NCBI GenBank assembly: GCA_041738285.1
Contig: JBGSQB010000150.1
Location: forward strand, 1-64,000
Length of the DNA: 64,000 nucleotides
From: SZUA-521 sp041738285
GTDB taxonomy: Bacteria; Pseudomonadota; Gammaproteobacteria; Pseudomonadales; Azotimanducaceae
Direction: 5' to 3'
In this document: positions 45,189 to 54,227 of the stretch, piece after piece
Numbering within the stretch: position 1 is the stretch's first letter
Layout: each line of letters opens with the position of its first letter
The notes under the pieces: model-generated
The model's database searches: none
What the model saw: the letters and a program-made list of their open reading frames with translations, nothing else
Told to the model about the DNA's origin: nothing
Position numbers and translations under genes: made by a program

Positions 45189-45196
45189 TCGCGCGC

Positions 45197-46027
45197 TTGG
45201 AAATCGATCCCGATACCACTCAAGCCTTGTCGCCTGTTGACTGGCATTCGTACGCAGAATGCTACGACCTTCTGTGCGACCTCAATCCCGCGTACGCGTC
45301 ATTGATTGGGGATTTCTCCAACTTTCTCAAGAACAGGGCCTTCGCCGAAAACGCCACAATTCTCGACCTCGGCGGAGGAACCGGAAATTTTCTAGCACAT
45401 GGTCTTACCAAGGAGCTTTCGCGCGCGAATCTGCTGCACTTGGATTCAAACGCCGCAATGCTAGAACACGCGCGCCAAAAATACACGTCTCGAGGATTGA
45501 AGGTCGAACTCGTCCACGCGGACGCTGCCGAACATGTCTTCGAACCGCGCTCGCTAGATTGTGTCCTCACCGTAAACGCACTCTACGCAATGCGCCAGCC
45601 CGAGCGAATACTCAAAAGCGTGTACCAGGCATTGAAGCCGGGGGGCTACCTGTTCTTCGTCAATCTCGGTCGGATACAGAACACACTGGATTGGACGATG
45701 TACTTACTAGCGCGGAATTTTCTGCGTCTCGGGCCACGTAGGCTCATCTCGATTCTTCGAAACGAGGGCGCAGTCATTGCGAAGGCAAATCGCGCTATTG
45801 CTCAGGCGCAGCGCCAACAGCAGTATTGGCGCCATACAACCATTGAGATCGGTGAGTATCTTGCTGGCCTCGGATTTCAGATTGAAGACCTCCGGCCCTG
45901 CTACCGCGGTTACAGCGACCTAGCGGTATGCACCAAACCGAACCGCGCAATCGAGCTGAGTCACGTAGCGTCGCTGTCGCGATCGCATACGTTTGCCTTC
46001 TCGTCGGAGCTTCCTACGCCGGTTTAG
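45197..46027 (+). CDS. class I SAM-dependent methyltransferase
   Basis: A Rossmann-fold methyltransferase, about 276 residues if started at the TTG 9 bp after the previous stop. Motif I ILDLGGGTGNFLAHGL, the post-I acidic LHLDSNAAMLEHAR, motif II-III region LDCVLTVNALYAM and LKPGGYLFFVNLGRI are all intact. The frame is also open from TTG 45029 and ATG 45041, but that part is antisense-like filler within the GNAT gene and lacks fold homology, so the start is uncertain. The end overlaps the RND gene by 100 bp. It may methylate the acyl amino acid or its lipid precursor (inference). Confidence 0.78.
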   Translation: MEIDPDTTQALSPVDWHSYAECYDLLCDLNPAYASLIGDFSNFLKNRAFAENATILDLGGGTGNFLAHGLTKELSRANLLHLDSNAAMLEHARQKYTSRGLKVELVHADAAEHVFEPRSLDCVLTVNALYAMRQPERILKSVYQALKPGGYLFFVNLGRIQNTLDWTMYLLARNFLRLGPRRLISILRNEGAVIAKANRAIAQAQRQQQYWRHTTIEIGEYLAGLGFQIEDLRPCYRGYSDLAVCTKPNRAIELSHVASLSRSHTFAFSSELPTPV

Positions 46028-48165
46028 CTAAGATCACGTCATCAGTTGACACGCGTGTCTACTTCTCAGAGACAAATCCACACTACGTACGCCTGCTGAA
46101 TTTCGAGGCCAAGTACTCTCAGACGAACACGATGATCATTTTCCTGCGCGGACAGAAGGAAGATGAAGCACCGTACCTACTTGATGCAGTTCGATTGGTT
46201 CACGAGCTAGCTCGAGAGTTGAACAGAGTGTTGAGGGTCGACTCAATCGTAAATTATCCATACGTATCCGGCGATGCGGATTCCGTCGAGGTCAGAGATT
46301 TCATTGACGTTGCTTGTGTGGACTCAATCTGCAGTGGATACACTCACTTCAAGCAGGAACCCGGGACTGTCAACCGTTTGGTGTCCGAAGACGCGTCAGT
46401 TCTTGCGGTATCTCTGTCGTTCAATCTACCAATCGCGGGGCCGCGCGAGATCTCGGAAACAACACAATCGGTTCGATCGCTTATTCACTCCGTATCTGAG
46501 AAGTACCCTCGGATCGAATTCGCGATGGTTGGCAGCATCTCGCAAATGGACGCCTTTCGCGAGGCTTCGCGAAGGGAAACCTACAAGCTGATCGGAATAG
46601 CGATCGTGGTCGTCGTTGGAGTGTTGACGGCGATTTACCGACAAGTTTCCACGCCACTCATGCTACTTGGGCTGGGTGTCGCCGGCGCGCTTGCCGGAGT
46701 CGCTTCGCTGGGGCTAACCGGAACTCCGCTGAACACTTCGACGACTGCCGTCCCAGTGATTTCCATGCTTTTGGTGATTGCGACATCGATGCACGTCGTG
46801 AATGCCTTTCACGCCAGTCAATCTCCCGAACGGCCGGCGTCAGAGTCTATGGCCGACTCGCTTCGTGACTACTGGCGTCCAATCTTGCTCACCGTTCTTA
46901 CGACCTGTGCTGGACTCGCGTCCTTGAACTACGCGGACGCTCCGCCCCTGTCTCAGCTCGGGAATGCAGTCTCGGCCGGACTAGTAGTAGGCGTCGGTGC
47001 CTTGTTCGCGATCGCACCTGCACTAGCCAGATTTCTTCCCGCGAGGACGCCAATTGATGTATCGCGAGGTGCCACTCGAATAGCAGACCAATTGGGTAAC
47101 TCCGCTCCGGTTGCCTTGGTTGGACTAGCACTCATTTCAGCCTACGGGATCACAAGAATCGGAATCGACGAGAATTTTGTCGAGTACTTTTCCGAGGACT
47201 ATGAGTTTAGGCGAGGCGCAGACTTTGCTGAAACTTACATGGCCGGTCCCAAATCCGCTCACATCGATATCAATACAAATGTGAACGAGGGCATCGAGAC
47301 AGTCAAATTCATGCGGTTCGCCGAGGCGTTCACCCACTGGTTGCGCTCAAATAGCATTGTCGCAAGCGTGTCCGGAGTATCCAGTGCGATCGTACGCTTG
47401 GACGAAGTCCTCGATGACTCCGCATCAGAGCGCACTGATGCCAAAATAGCGCAACTCCTGTTCACGTTTGAAATGTCTCTCGGTGAAGGACAGGACCTCC
47501 GGGAGTCCGTAAGTGTCGATCGGTCGTCTACCCGCGTCGTTGCCCTACTGGGGCGAGCGACCTCGCAAGACATCATGTCCCTGGATCGGTCGATACAAGA
47601 GTGGTTTCAAACGAATGCTCCGCCGGGATATTCCGTGGTTGTTTCGGGAATCAATGTCCCAATCGCATACATGGCATTGGAGAACATCAATAGTGTCGTC
47701 GGTGCCATTGCCATCACTATTTTCGGTATGGCGACAGCGATAGGTATCTATTTTGCGTCCGCCGTCATTGCACTCATTTCGCTGATCGCAATCGCACTAC
47801 CCATGCTGATGGGATTTGGTCTATGGGGGTGGTTCGTTGGCGAGATCGGTCTCGCTGCTGCCGTTGTCATTGCGATCGCCATGGGTATCGTCATCGACGA
47901 TGCCATTCATGTCATTTATCAGTTCACGCAATCCAGAAAATCCGGTGCGTCACCTCAAGAGGCTCGCACGATCGCGCTGAAGCGTGCCGGTGCAGCGATC
48001 ACTCAAACGTCTATCGCATTGAGCCTGGGATTCACCGTATTGGCGTTCTCGGGATTCCATGTAAATCAAGTATTGGGCCTGTGCACCGCCGCGATTTTCG
48101 TTTGCGCTTGGATGTTCGACTTCTTCCTGTTGCCGAACGCGTTGCGCGCCATGATGCGAACCTAA
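45928..48165 (+). CDS. RND superfamily (MMPL/HAE3-like) exporter
   Basis: A 745-residue transporter with the two-fold 1+5 helix layout: TM1 about 13-33, an extracytoplasmic domain to about 205, five helices about 210-370, a second set beginning near 393, a second loop, and helices about 590-735. The proton-relay type stretch GIVIDDAIHVIYQF (near 652) and its mirror ISMLLVIATSMHVVNAFH (near 275) match the hydrophobe-exporter and MmpL families, which move lipids, siderophores or acyl conjugates. Start overlaps the methyltransferase by 100 bp, so the products are coupled. Confidence 0.85.
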   Translation: MHQTEPRNRAESRSVAVAIAYVCLLVGASYAGLAKITSSVDTRVYFSETNPHYVRLLNFEAKYSQTNTMIIFLRGQKEDEAPYLLDAVRLVHELARELNRVLRVDSIVNYPYVSGDADSVEVRDFIDVACVDSICSGYTHFKQEPGTVNRLVSEDASVLAVSLSFNLPIAGPREISETTQSVRSLIHSVSEKYPRIEFAMVGSISQMDAFREASRRETYKLIGIAIVVVVGVLTAIYRQVSTPLMLLGLGVAGALAGVASLGLTGTPLNTSTTAVPVISMLLVIATSMHVVNAFHASQSPERPASESMADSLRDYWRPILLTVLTTCAGLASLNYADAPPLSQLGNAVSAGLVVGVGALFAIAPALARFLPARTPIDVSRGATRIADQLGNSAPVALVGLALISAYGITRIGIDENFVEYFSEDYEFRRGADFAETYMAGPKSAHIDINTNVNEGIETVKFMRFAEAFTHWLRSNSIVASVSGVSSAIVRLDEVLDDSASERTDAKIAQLLFTFEMSLGEGQDLRESVSVDRSSTRVVALLGRATSQDIMSLDRSIQEWFQTNAPPGYSVVVSGINVPIAYMALENINSVVGAIAITIFGMATAIGIYFASAVIALISLIAIALPMLMGFGLWGWFVGEIGLAAAVVIAIAMGIVIDDAIHVIYQFTQSRKSGASPQEARTIALKRAGAAITQTSIALSLGFTVLAFSGFHVNQVLGLCTAAIFVCAWMFDFFLLPNALRAMMRT

Positions 48166-48206
48166 GCGTACGACCACACGCCCAACATGCAGCGCTGTGG
48201 AGAAAA

Positions 48207-49049
48207 TTAGTAGTCCAACCGAAGCGAGTTTCCATCCCGCACAATCCGGCCCGCAGCTGGTCCGGCAAAGTGAGTGCCAATCACCAGCATTGGGTTGTCC
48301 GCGAACCGCGAAAGGAATTCGCGCCTGGTAGCGGCGCTCTGCAGTTGATCGACGTCGGCCGTCGAAGACCACTCCGGGTGGGCAACCTGACACGGATGAT
48401 GAATCATATCTCCTGTTATGACGGCTTGTTCGCCGCGCGACGAAATGAGCACGCTGACGTGTCCGGGCGTATGCCCGGGAGTAGGTAGCAGCCGAACCTC
48501 GGGGTTGACGACCGCGTCGGACTCGACCAGTCGGGCAAGGCCCGCGTCGAAGATCGGCTGCACTGAGTCTTCGATCACGGGGCCGTACTCCTGAGGCTCG
48601 GTACGCCAGTGATCCCACTCCGCTTGCCCGAACAGATACTGAGCGCGCGCAAACGTAGGTCGCCAGCGACCATTTACAAGCCGCGTGTTCCAGCCTACGT
48701 GATCGACATGCATGTGCGTGCAGAGCACCGTGTCGATAGATTCTAGCGCGAACCCGGCAGCCTCGAAGTCGTCGAGGAAGCGGCTCTGCATTCGATTCCA
48801 CTTCGGATACGTTCTCTCCTTATCGTTGCCGATGCACGTATCAACGAGGATTCGCTGGCCAGATGATTCGATTACCAGCGCGTGCATGCTGAGGACGAGA
48901 CGGAGATTGGAATCCAGGAACGGCCGGAGCCAAGCGAGCTCCGCCATGCGTTGCGGTGTTGCTTGGGGTATCAGGTGCGGACCCAGCGAGGCCGTTGTCA
49001 ATTCAACGATCTGTGTGATGCGTACATCACCGATATTCCACCTGAGCAC
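48207..49049 (-). CDS. MBL-fold metallo-hydrolase
   Basis: A 280-residue metallo-beta-lactamase-fold hydrolase with the zinc motif THMHVDHVG near 110 (HxHxDH), TPGHTPGHVS near 188, TGDMIHHP near 211 and a final GTHFAG near 258. This branch covers N-acyl homoserine lactonases, glyoxalase II and other thioester or lactone hydrolases. It converges on the exporter gene and is higher in GC, so it is not clearly part of the cassette. GTG start 49049 with GGAG eight bases ahead. Confidence 0.85.
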   Translation of the reverse strand: MLRWNIGDVRITQIVELTTASLGPHLIPQATPQRMAELAWLRPFLDSNLRLVLSMHALVIESSGQRILVDTCIGNDKERTYPKWNRMQSRFLDDFEAAGFALESIDTVLCTHMHVDHVGWNTRLVNGRWRPTFARAQYLFGQAEWDHWRTEPQEYGPVIEDSVQPIFDAGLARLVESDAVVNPEVRLLPTPGHTPGHVSVLISSRGEQAVITGDMIHHPCQVAHPEWSSTADVDQLQSAATRREFLSRFADNPMLVIGTHFAGPAAGRIVRDGNSLRLDY

Positions 49050-49181
49050 AGGGCGACTCCAAGTTCCGTGAGCGTCGAGAGCATCTCAGATTCGACTACA
49101 ACATGGGAAATCGACAAATTTGACCGTCGACCGGCGCGTCGCTGATGATCGGGCCAACGGAGAGCTGGGTGGGGAGACGTT

Positions 49182-49964
49182 ATGCGGTTTGGGGATGTGT
49201 CGGTTGATATCACGAGGTTCGTCGCCACGGTGGAAATTCAGCGACCACCGAACAACTTCTTCGACACGCAACTGATCAACTCACTCGCCGACGCCTTCGA
49301 GGCTCTCGATGCGGACAAGTCCTGCAGATCGCTGGTGCTGTGCGCCGATGGTAAGCACTTTTGCGCCGGAGCAAATTTCAGCGATCGCGGGCAGCAGGCC
49401 GAGCGCGCGACGCGGCGCGCTGAGACGGGAAACCCGCTGTACGCTGCGGCAGTACGCTTGTTCAGTACGAAGAAGCCGATAGTCGCTGCCATTCAAGGTG
49501 CCGCGGTCGGTGGAGGCTTTGGCCTCGCGGTGATGCCCGACTTCAGAGTGGTTTCGCCGGACGCTCGGTTCACCGCGAACTTCGTCAAACTCGGCTTTCA
49601 CCCGGGTTTTGGCCTGTCGCACACACTGCCCAAGTTGATCGGGCAGCAGCGCGCGAATCTGATGTTTCTGACCGGACGGCGAATTGATGGAGAGACGGCC
49701 TACCGATGGGGTCTGGCTGATGCGCTTACAGATGCGCAGTCCCTTCGTTCAGTCGCTACCGACCTTGCGTCGGAAATCGCAGAAAATGCGCCATTGGCAG
49801 TGATGTCGGTAAGGGCAACGATGCGTGCAGGCATTGCCGATGCCGTTAGACGTATGACCGATCACGAATTCGCCGAGCAACATCGATTGCAGCAGACGGA
49901 AGATCATCGTGAAGGCGTTCGTGCAGTGGCAGAGCGTCGGCCGGGGAACTTCAGCGGGCGCTGA
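49182..49964 (+). CDS. enoyl-CoA hydratase/isomerase family protein
   Basis: A 260-residue crotonase-fold protein. The oxyanion-hole strands are CADGKHFCAGANFSDRG near 50-66 and AAIQGAAVGGGFGLAVMPDFRV near 101-122. Of the usual catalytic glutamates, the second position reads Asp/Gly-rich (FVKLGFHPGFG), so hydratase activity is not assured and another crotonase reaction (isomerase, decarboxylase, hydrolase) may apply. TGGGGAG lies upstream of the ATG. It stands alone between divergent and convergent neighbours. Confidence 0.85.
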   Translation: MRFGDVSVDITRFVATVEIQRPPNNFFDTQLINSLADAFEALDADKSCRSLVLCADGKHFCAGANFSDRGQQAERATRRAETGNPLYAAAVRLFSTKKPIVAAIQGAAVGGGFGLAVMPDFRVVSPDARFTANFVKLGFHPGFGLSHTLPKLIGQQRANLMFLTGRRIDGETAYRWGLADALTDAQSLRSVATDLASEIAENAPLAVMSVRATMRAGIADAVRRMTDHEFAEQHRLQQTEDHREGVRAVAERRPGNFSGR

Positions 49965-49973
49965 AAGTGGGAG

Positions 49974-51383
49974 TCATGGTTCACTGCGCGAGGCCAACCG
50001 ACGGTCGTCAAGCACACCGCGGATGCGGCTGTGCTCCGCCTCGTCGAGTCTGAAGCGCATGAACATCACGGCACCAATCGTGTAGCAAACGAGCGGAAAC
50101 ACTCCATACAAGGAGACCATCGCCACTTGTACCGTCATGGTCTGCTCCTGATTGGGTTCGAAGCCGGACAGCTGAAGCGTAAACCCAGTGAGCAGAAGCA
50201 TCACTCCGGCAGCGCTCTTGTACACGAAATTCCACGCCGCGAAGTACGAACCCTCCTTGCGCTCTCCGGTCAGTTCCTCGTCATAGTCGATGACATCGCC
50301 TTGTATCGAAGGCGCAACGGTGCCACCACATCCTGCGGCCAAGCCAGCGAACATCGCGGCAATGAAAATGGTCCAGACCGCCGCGGTCTCTTCCAGGAAC
50401 GGAAGGCTGAACATCACGCCGAACGACAGGCCGGTGAGAATCATCGAAAAGATCCACAATCGAATCTTGCCGAACTTCCTCGACAGCGGAATCCAGAGCG
50501 GCACGGATATTGTGGATGGCACCATGTACGCCAGAATGATCACGGGGGCGAGGTCGATGCGACCGACAACATACTCGGCGACGTACAGCGTCAGGGCGCC
50601 GATCGCTGCCGATCCGACGTTTTCGATGAACGAAACGATGATCAGCAGTCGCGCGTGTGGGTTTCGCCAGACGTCGCGAAATGCATGGTAGGGGTTTTCG
50701 TTGACGCGACCCTGAAACTCCCGACGCTCGCGTAGTCGCACGACCGCGAACGCAATCAGGCATGCCATGACGATGGCAGCGATCAGCGCCACGGAGGACG
50801 CGGTTGCGCGCACGGCGAGTTCGCCTTCGCGCTCAGCGTTGATGAACACCTGCATGCTGATCAACGCGACGATAGAGCCCGTCGTGAACGCAGCGTGGCG
50901 CAGACCGAACAGGCGCGAGCGCTCGTGGTAGTTGGTCGTGAGCTCTGCGCCGAGTGAGAGATGCGGGACGAAGAAGAGCGTCATCGCGGAGTAGAAGCCA
51001 ACTACCCCAATTCCAACCCACATCGCCAGTGCGAATCCGCTCATATCCGAGGGGGGCGAGAACAACATGATGAACGAGGCCGCAATTGGAATGATGCTGG
51101 CCGCCATCCACAATCGACGACGCCCCATCGGATGCCTCGTGCGGTCACTCAGATAGCCGACGATCGGATCCGAGATCGCATCCCACACCCGTGATACGCT
51201 GAAAATGATGCCCATGACGAAGGGAGCGATGAGCAGCACGTCGGTCGCAAACTTCATCACGTACAGCGACAGCAACAGGAACATGTATCCCGCGCCCAGG
51301 CCAGGCGCACCGTAGGCGACTACGGTTGTCCAGGATATTCGATCTTCTATGTGAGGGCGGGCAGCGGCGCCGTTGTCAGGCAT
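49974..51383 (-). CDS. GPH-family cation symporter (MFS-like)
   Basis: A 469-residue, 12-helix transporter of the glycoside-pentoside-hexuronide:cation symporter family. The GPH landmark is near residue 80 (GYLSDRTRHPMGRRR), with further conserved DAISDPIVGYLSDR before it. Members bring in sugars, but in catabolic regions like this they also carry terpenoids or bile-acid-like compounds. It overlaps the downstream-ordered SDR by 8 bp and is the last gene of a three-gene unit (SDR-SDR-GPH). Confidence 0.85.
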   Translation of the reverse strand: MPDNGAAARPHIEDRISWTTVVAYGAPGLGAGYMFLLLSLYVMKFATDVLLIAPFVMGIIFSVSRVWDAISDPIVGYLSDRTRHPMGRRRLWMAASIIPIAASFIMLFSPPSDMSGFALAMWVGIGVVGFYSAMTLFFVPHLSLGAELTTNYHERSRLFGLRHAAFTTGSIVALISMQVFINAEREGELAVRATASSVALIAAIVMACLIAFAVVRLRERREFQGRVNENPYHAFRDVWRNPHARLLIIVSFIENVGSAAIGALTLYVAEYVVGRIDLAPVIILAYMVPSTISVPLWIPLSRKFGKIRLWIFSMILTGLSFGVMFSLPFLEETAAVWTIFIAAMFAGLAAGCGGTVAPSIQGDVIDYDEELTGERKEGSYFAAWNFVYKSAAGVMLLLTGFTLQLSGFEPNQEQTMTVQVAMVSLYGVFPLVCYTIGAVMFMRFRLDEAEHSRIRGVLDDRRLASRSEP

Positions 51384-52155
51384 TGCGGATGGTCAATCCA
51401 CCATCGACTGGGAGCGCCACGCCAGTGATGAAGCTCGCCGCCGGTAACACCAGTGACAAGGTGCCGTGCGCAACCTCTTCCGGGTCAGCGTAGCGACGCA
51501 GTGCTACTCGCCGGCGCGCGAACTCCTGCTTGGAGTCTTCGGGAATACCGGCGGTCATCCCAGTTCTGATCGGGCCCGGGCAAACGCAGTTGACGGTGAT
51601 GCCCTCACCGCCCAACTCCACCGCGAGCGAGCGCGTAAGACCGATGACCGCATGTTTCGCCGCAGTGTAGGGCGAGCCAAATCGTGTCGCGCCAAGTCCT
51701 TCGGTGGACGCGATGTTCACGATTCTTGCGGCATCCGATTTGCGCAGTAGCGGCAGCGCCGCCCGAATGGTTCGCGTATGCGCCGTGATGAGCACGTCGA
51801 GGGATTTCTGCCAGGCTGACTCGTAGTTGTCGCTGTCGATCGCTACCGGAATAGAGATGCCCGCGTTGTTCACGAGAATGTCGATCGCCCCGAAATGGCG
51901 GCCGATCTCTGCAATGACGCGGTCGATCGCTGCGCGATCTGCCAAATCGACCGTCCATGCACGGGACTCACCGCCTGCGGAATTGATTTCATCGACTACG
52001 CCCGCAACCGCATCGCCGTTCAAATCCAGCGCGGCCACCCGGGCACCTTCGTCGGCGAAAAGTTGCGCCGTCGCCTTTCCCATGCCGCTGCCCGCTCCCG
52101 TGACGATCGCGACACGCCCTGAGATTGAGCGCGACAGACGGGTCAATCGTTTCAT
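51376..52155 (-). CDS. SDR family oxidoreductase (FabG-like)
   Basis: A 259-residue short-chain dehydrogenase. TGAGSGMGKATA (near 20), NNAGIS near 94 and the Ser-Tyr-Lys residues (IASTEGLGATRFGSPYTAAKHA near 148-168) are intact; the end VALPVDGGLTIRNA is typical. The NAD-preferring Asp is in VAALDLNGDAV. Coupled by ATGA to the second SDR and by overlap to the GPH transporter. Likely oxidises or reduces a hydroxyl group of the imported compound (inference). Confidence 0.88.
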   Translation of the reverse strand: MKRLTRLSRSISGRVAIVTGAGSGMGKATAQLFADEGARVAALDLNGDAVAGVVDEINSAGGESRAWTVDLADRAAIDRVIAEIGRHFGAIDILVNNAGISIPVAIDSDNYESAWQKSLDVLITAHTRTIRAALPLLRKSDAARIVNIASTEGLGATRFGSPYTAAKHAVIGLTRSLAVELGGEGITVNCVCPGPIRTGMTAGIPEDSKQEFARRRVALRRYADPEEVAHGTLSLVLPAASFITGVALPVDGGLTIRNA

Positions 52156-53018
52156 CGTGTTTCCTCGTTTTCATCGGAGTTGCGGTCGGACTCCAAGGTG
52201 CGTACCACAGGGTCGTCGGCGAACAAGCCACGTGCAAACACATCGTAGTTCGGACCACGGCGCAGGTGATGGCCACCGTCTACCGAAAGGTTCACGCCGG
52301 TCACCCAACTCGACTCCGGGCCACACAGGTAGCGCACCGCCGAAGCGATGTCGGCGACGGTTCCCGTCCGACCTAGGGGCATACACGCAAGATAGTCCGC
52401 ATGTACTTCGGAGGTAGCGAATAGTCCGGCCGCGAGGTCGGTTTCCACCAGGCCCGGCAACACACTATTGACGCGCACGCCGACTGCGCCAAGCTCGTCG
52501 GCCGCGTTCTGTACCAGATTGTCGATCGCGGCCTTACTTGCGCAGTAGGCGCTCATGTATCGGTGCGTCCGCGCCCCTGCAATTGACGAGATGGCGCAAA
52601 TCGCGCCGCCGCCGGCGGCAGCAATTGCGCGGCCTGCAATCTTGAACGTGTTGATGGTCCCGCGAAGATTAGTGCGCAGCACGTGATCCCACTGCGCCAG
52701 ATCCATACTCAGCAGCGGTGCAATTGCACCCGCACCTGCGTTTGCCACCGCGATCGTCAATGGTCCGGACTTGAGCGCCTCGGCAACGCCGGCCTCGATC
52801 GACGATGCCTCCGCAACATCACCCGCATAGACGCGCACTACGGCATCGCGCGTGCATTGCTCACGCAGGGCGCTAGCGGCGCGATCGAGCTTTTCAGCAT
52901 CGCGCCCGAAAAGCGTGACACTCGCACCGTCACGCGCAAGCGCTTGCGCACATGCCAGACCAATACCACTGCCGCCGCCGGTGACGAACGCGTTCTGAGG
53001 CTGATCAAACTTGGACAC
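52152..53018 (-). CDS. SDR family oxidoreductase
   Basis: A 288-residue short-chain dehydrogenase. TGGGSGIGLACAQALA (near 13), NAGAGAIAPL near 95 and Ser-Tyr-Lys (ISSIAGARTHRYMSAYCASKAA near 142-163) are present; VTGVNLSVDGGHHLRRGP near the end. The GTG start at 53018 (VSKFDQPQNAFVTGG) brings the cofactor loop to the proper position; the upstream open frame is not homologous. First gene of the unit with the second SDR and the GPH symporter. Confidence 0.87.
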   Translation of the reverse strand: MSKFDQPQNAFVTGGGSGIGLACAQALARDGASVTLFGRDAEKLDRAASALREQCTRDAVVRVYAGDVAEASSIEAGVAEALKSGPLTIAVANAGAGAIAPLLSMDLAQWDHVLRTNLRGTINTFKIAGRAIAAAGGGAICAISSIAGARTHRYMSAYCASKAAIDNLVQNAADELGAVGVRVNSVLPGLVETDLAAGLFATSEVHADYLACMPLGRTGTVADIASAVRYLCGPESSWVTGVNLSVDGGHHLRRGPNYDVFARGLFADDPVVRTLESDRNSDENEETR

Positions 53019-53159
53019 AGCGGGCCTTGGACGTAGGGTGGGCAACAACGAGTATCGACTCTAAGTGACCCACGCCGACCATTGCAATCCTGGCGCGAAA
53101 GTCGATAACGTGCGCCGAAACGAGCGCGACGTACACATGTTCCGCTGTGAGTACATTTC

Positions 53160-54227
53160 ATGAATTCAGCGCTTGAGGATCTGGCAAGGCGACTCCAAAG
53201 CTACTTGCGCGACAAGTGGCCGGAGCAGCGCGAACTCGAGGTCATCGATATCCAGCAGATACCTGGCGGAGCGTCGCGCGAGACCTATCGCATCGAAACA
53301 CAGCAGCTCACCGCACAGGGACCTGTCGCGCGCGGCTACATCATGCGCCGCGATCCCGCGTCGAGCCTGATCGACACCGAGCGCGCGCTCGAATTTCGCA
53401 CCTATCAAGCAATATATGACACTGACATTCCAGTCCCTCAACCGCTCATTCTGGAGGAGTCGCCGGGGCAGCTGGAACGACCGTTCTCACTCATGGCCGA
53501 GGTACCAGGCTGTCAGAGCGCACTCGCCAACTTCGCCACAGATCCGTACAAGGCGCTTCGCGGCCACATCGGCGCGCAGAAATGGACGATTCTCGGTCGG
53601 CTCGCCACGATGGATCCGACCGATCTTGGCGTGCATCGCTTCATGCCGGTCACGACGACACGACAATGTGCAACGCGCGAGATCGACTACTGGGCCAACG
53701 TCATCGAGCAAGACGCCCTGCACCCGCAACCGATCGCGATGGCGGCGATCAGGTGGCTGCGCAGAAACCCAGTTCCGCCGGCGCAAAGACTCGTGCTAGT
53801 ACATGGCGACTATCGATCCGGCAACTTCCTCTACGATTCACGAGGCGACATCAAGGCAATCCTCGATTGGGAGATGGCTCATATAGGCGATCCGCTCGAA
53901 GACCTTGCCTGGTCGTTGGACCCCCTGTGGGGTTGGCCGGACCGCACGCTTGCCGGCGGACTACTGCCGCGGTCGGACGCCATCGCAATCTGGGAACGCG
54001 CAAGCGGCTTGAAGGTGGATTTGATCGCGTTTCGCTGGTGGCAGGTCTTCGCCTCTCTCAAGGCGCTCGCGATCTGGATCTCGTCGACCGAGAACTTTGC
54101 CAACGGCGAGACAAAGGACCCGATCCTTGCCGTCGCCGGATGGGTGATGACGGACCGCCAGAACAGAATTCTCGTCGACCAGCTGTCTCCTGCGAGTGGC
54201 CACCGCTACATGGAACCGCTGTCATGA
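53160..54227 (+). CDS. phosphotransferase (APH/ACAD10-like kinase fold)
   Basis: A 355-residue kinase-fold protein. The N-lobe has GGASRETYRIE near 34, the catalytic loop LVHGDYRSGNFLYDSRGDIKAILDWEMAHIGDPLEDLAWS near 212-252 includes the H-G-D and the metal Asp of I-L-D-W-E. Proteins of this type phosphorylate hydroxyacyl or hydroxyl groups (as human ACAD10/11) or aminoglycosides; in catabolic islands they are thought to act on 4-hydroxyacyl-CoA. Coupled to the next gene by ATGA. No ribosome binding site is visible upstream. Confidence 0.87.
   Translation: MNSALEDLARRLQSYLRDKWPEQRELEVIDIQQIPGGASRETYRIETQQLTAQGPVARGYIMRRDPASSLIDTERALEFRTYQAIYDTDIPVPQPLILEESPGQLERPFSLMAEVPGCQSALANFATDPYKALRGHIGAQKWTILGRLATMDPTDLGVHRFMPVTTTRQCATREIDYWANVIEQDALHPQPIAMAAIRWLRRNPVPPAQRLVLVHGDYRSGNFLYDSRGDIKAILDWEMAHIGDPLEDLAWSLDPLWGWPDRTLAGGLLPRSDAIAIWERASGLKVDLIAFRWWQVFASLKALAIWISSTENFANGETKDPILAVAGWVMTDRQNRILVDQLSPASGHRYMEPLS

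Noticed and set aside
45029..45196. An N-terminal extension of the methyltransferase inside the GNAT gene
   Set aside because: Residues are low-complexity and unlike any methyltransferase; a start at or near 45197 is more likely, though not certain.
48166..48206. A possible terminator hairpin between the exporter and MBL genes
   Set aside because: Only a short weak stem without a T-run could be found.
53136..53159. A partial palindrome (GTACACA ... TGTGAGTAC) just before the phosphotransferase start
   Set aside because: Symmetry is imperfect and off-centre; too weak to call an operator.
53582..54223. A plus-strand open frame within the phosphotransferase gene leading into the small partner gene
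   Set aside because: Translation is Arg-rich shadow of the kinase; the coupled ATGA at 54224 is the proper start.
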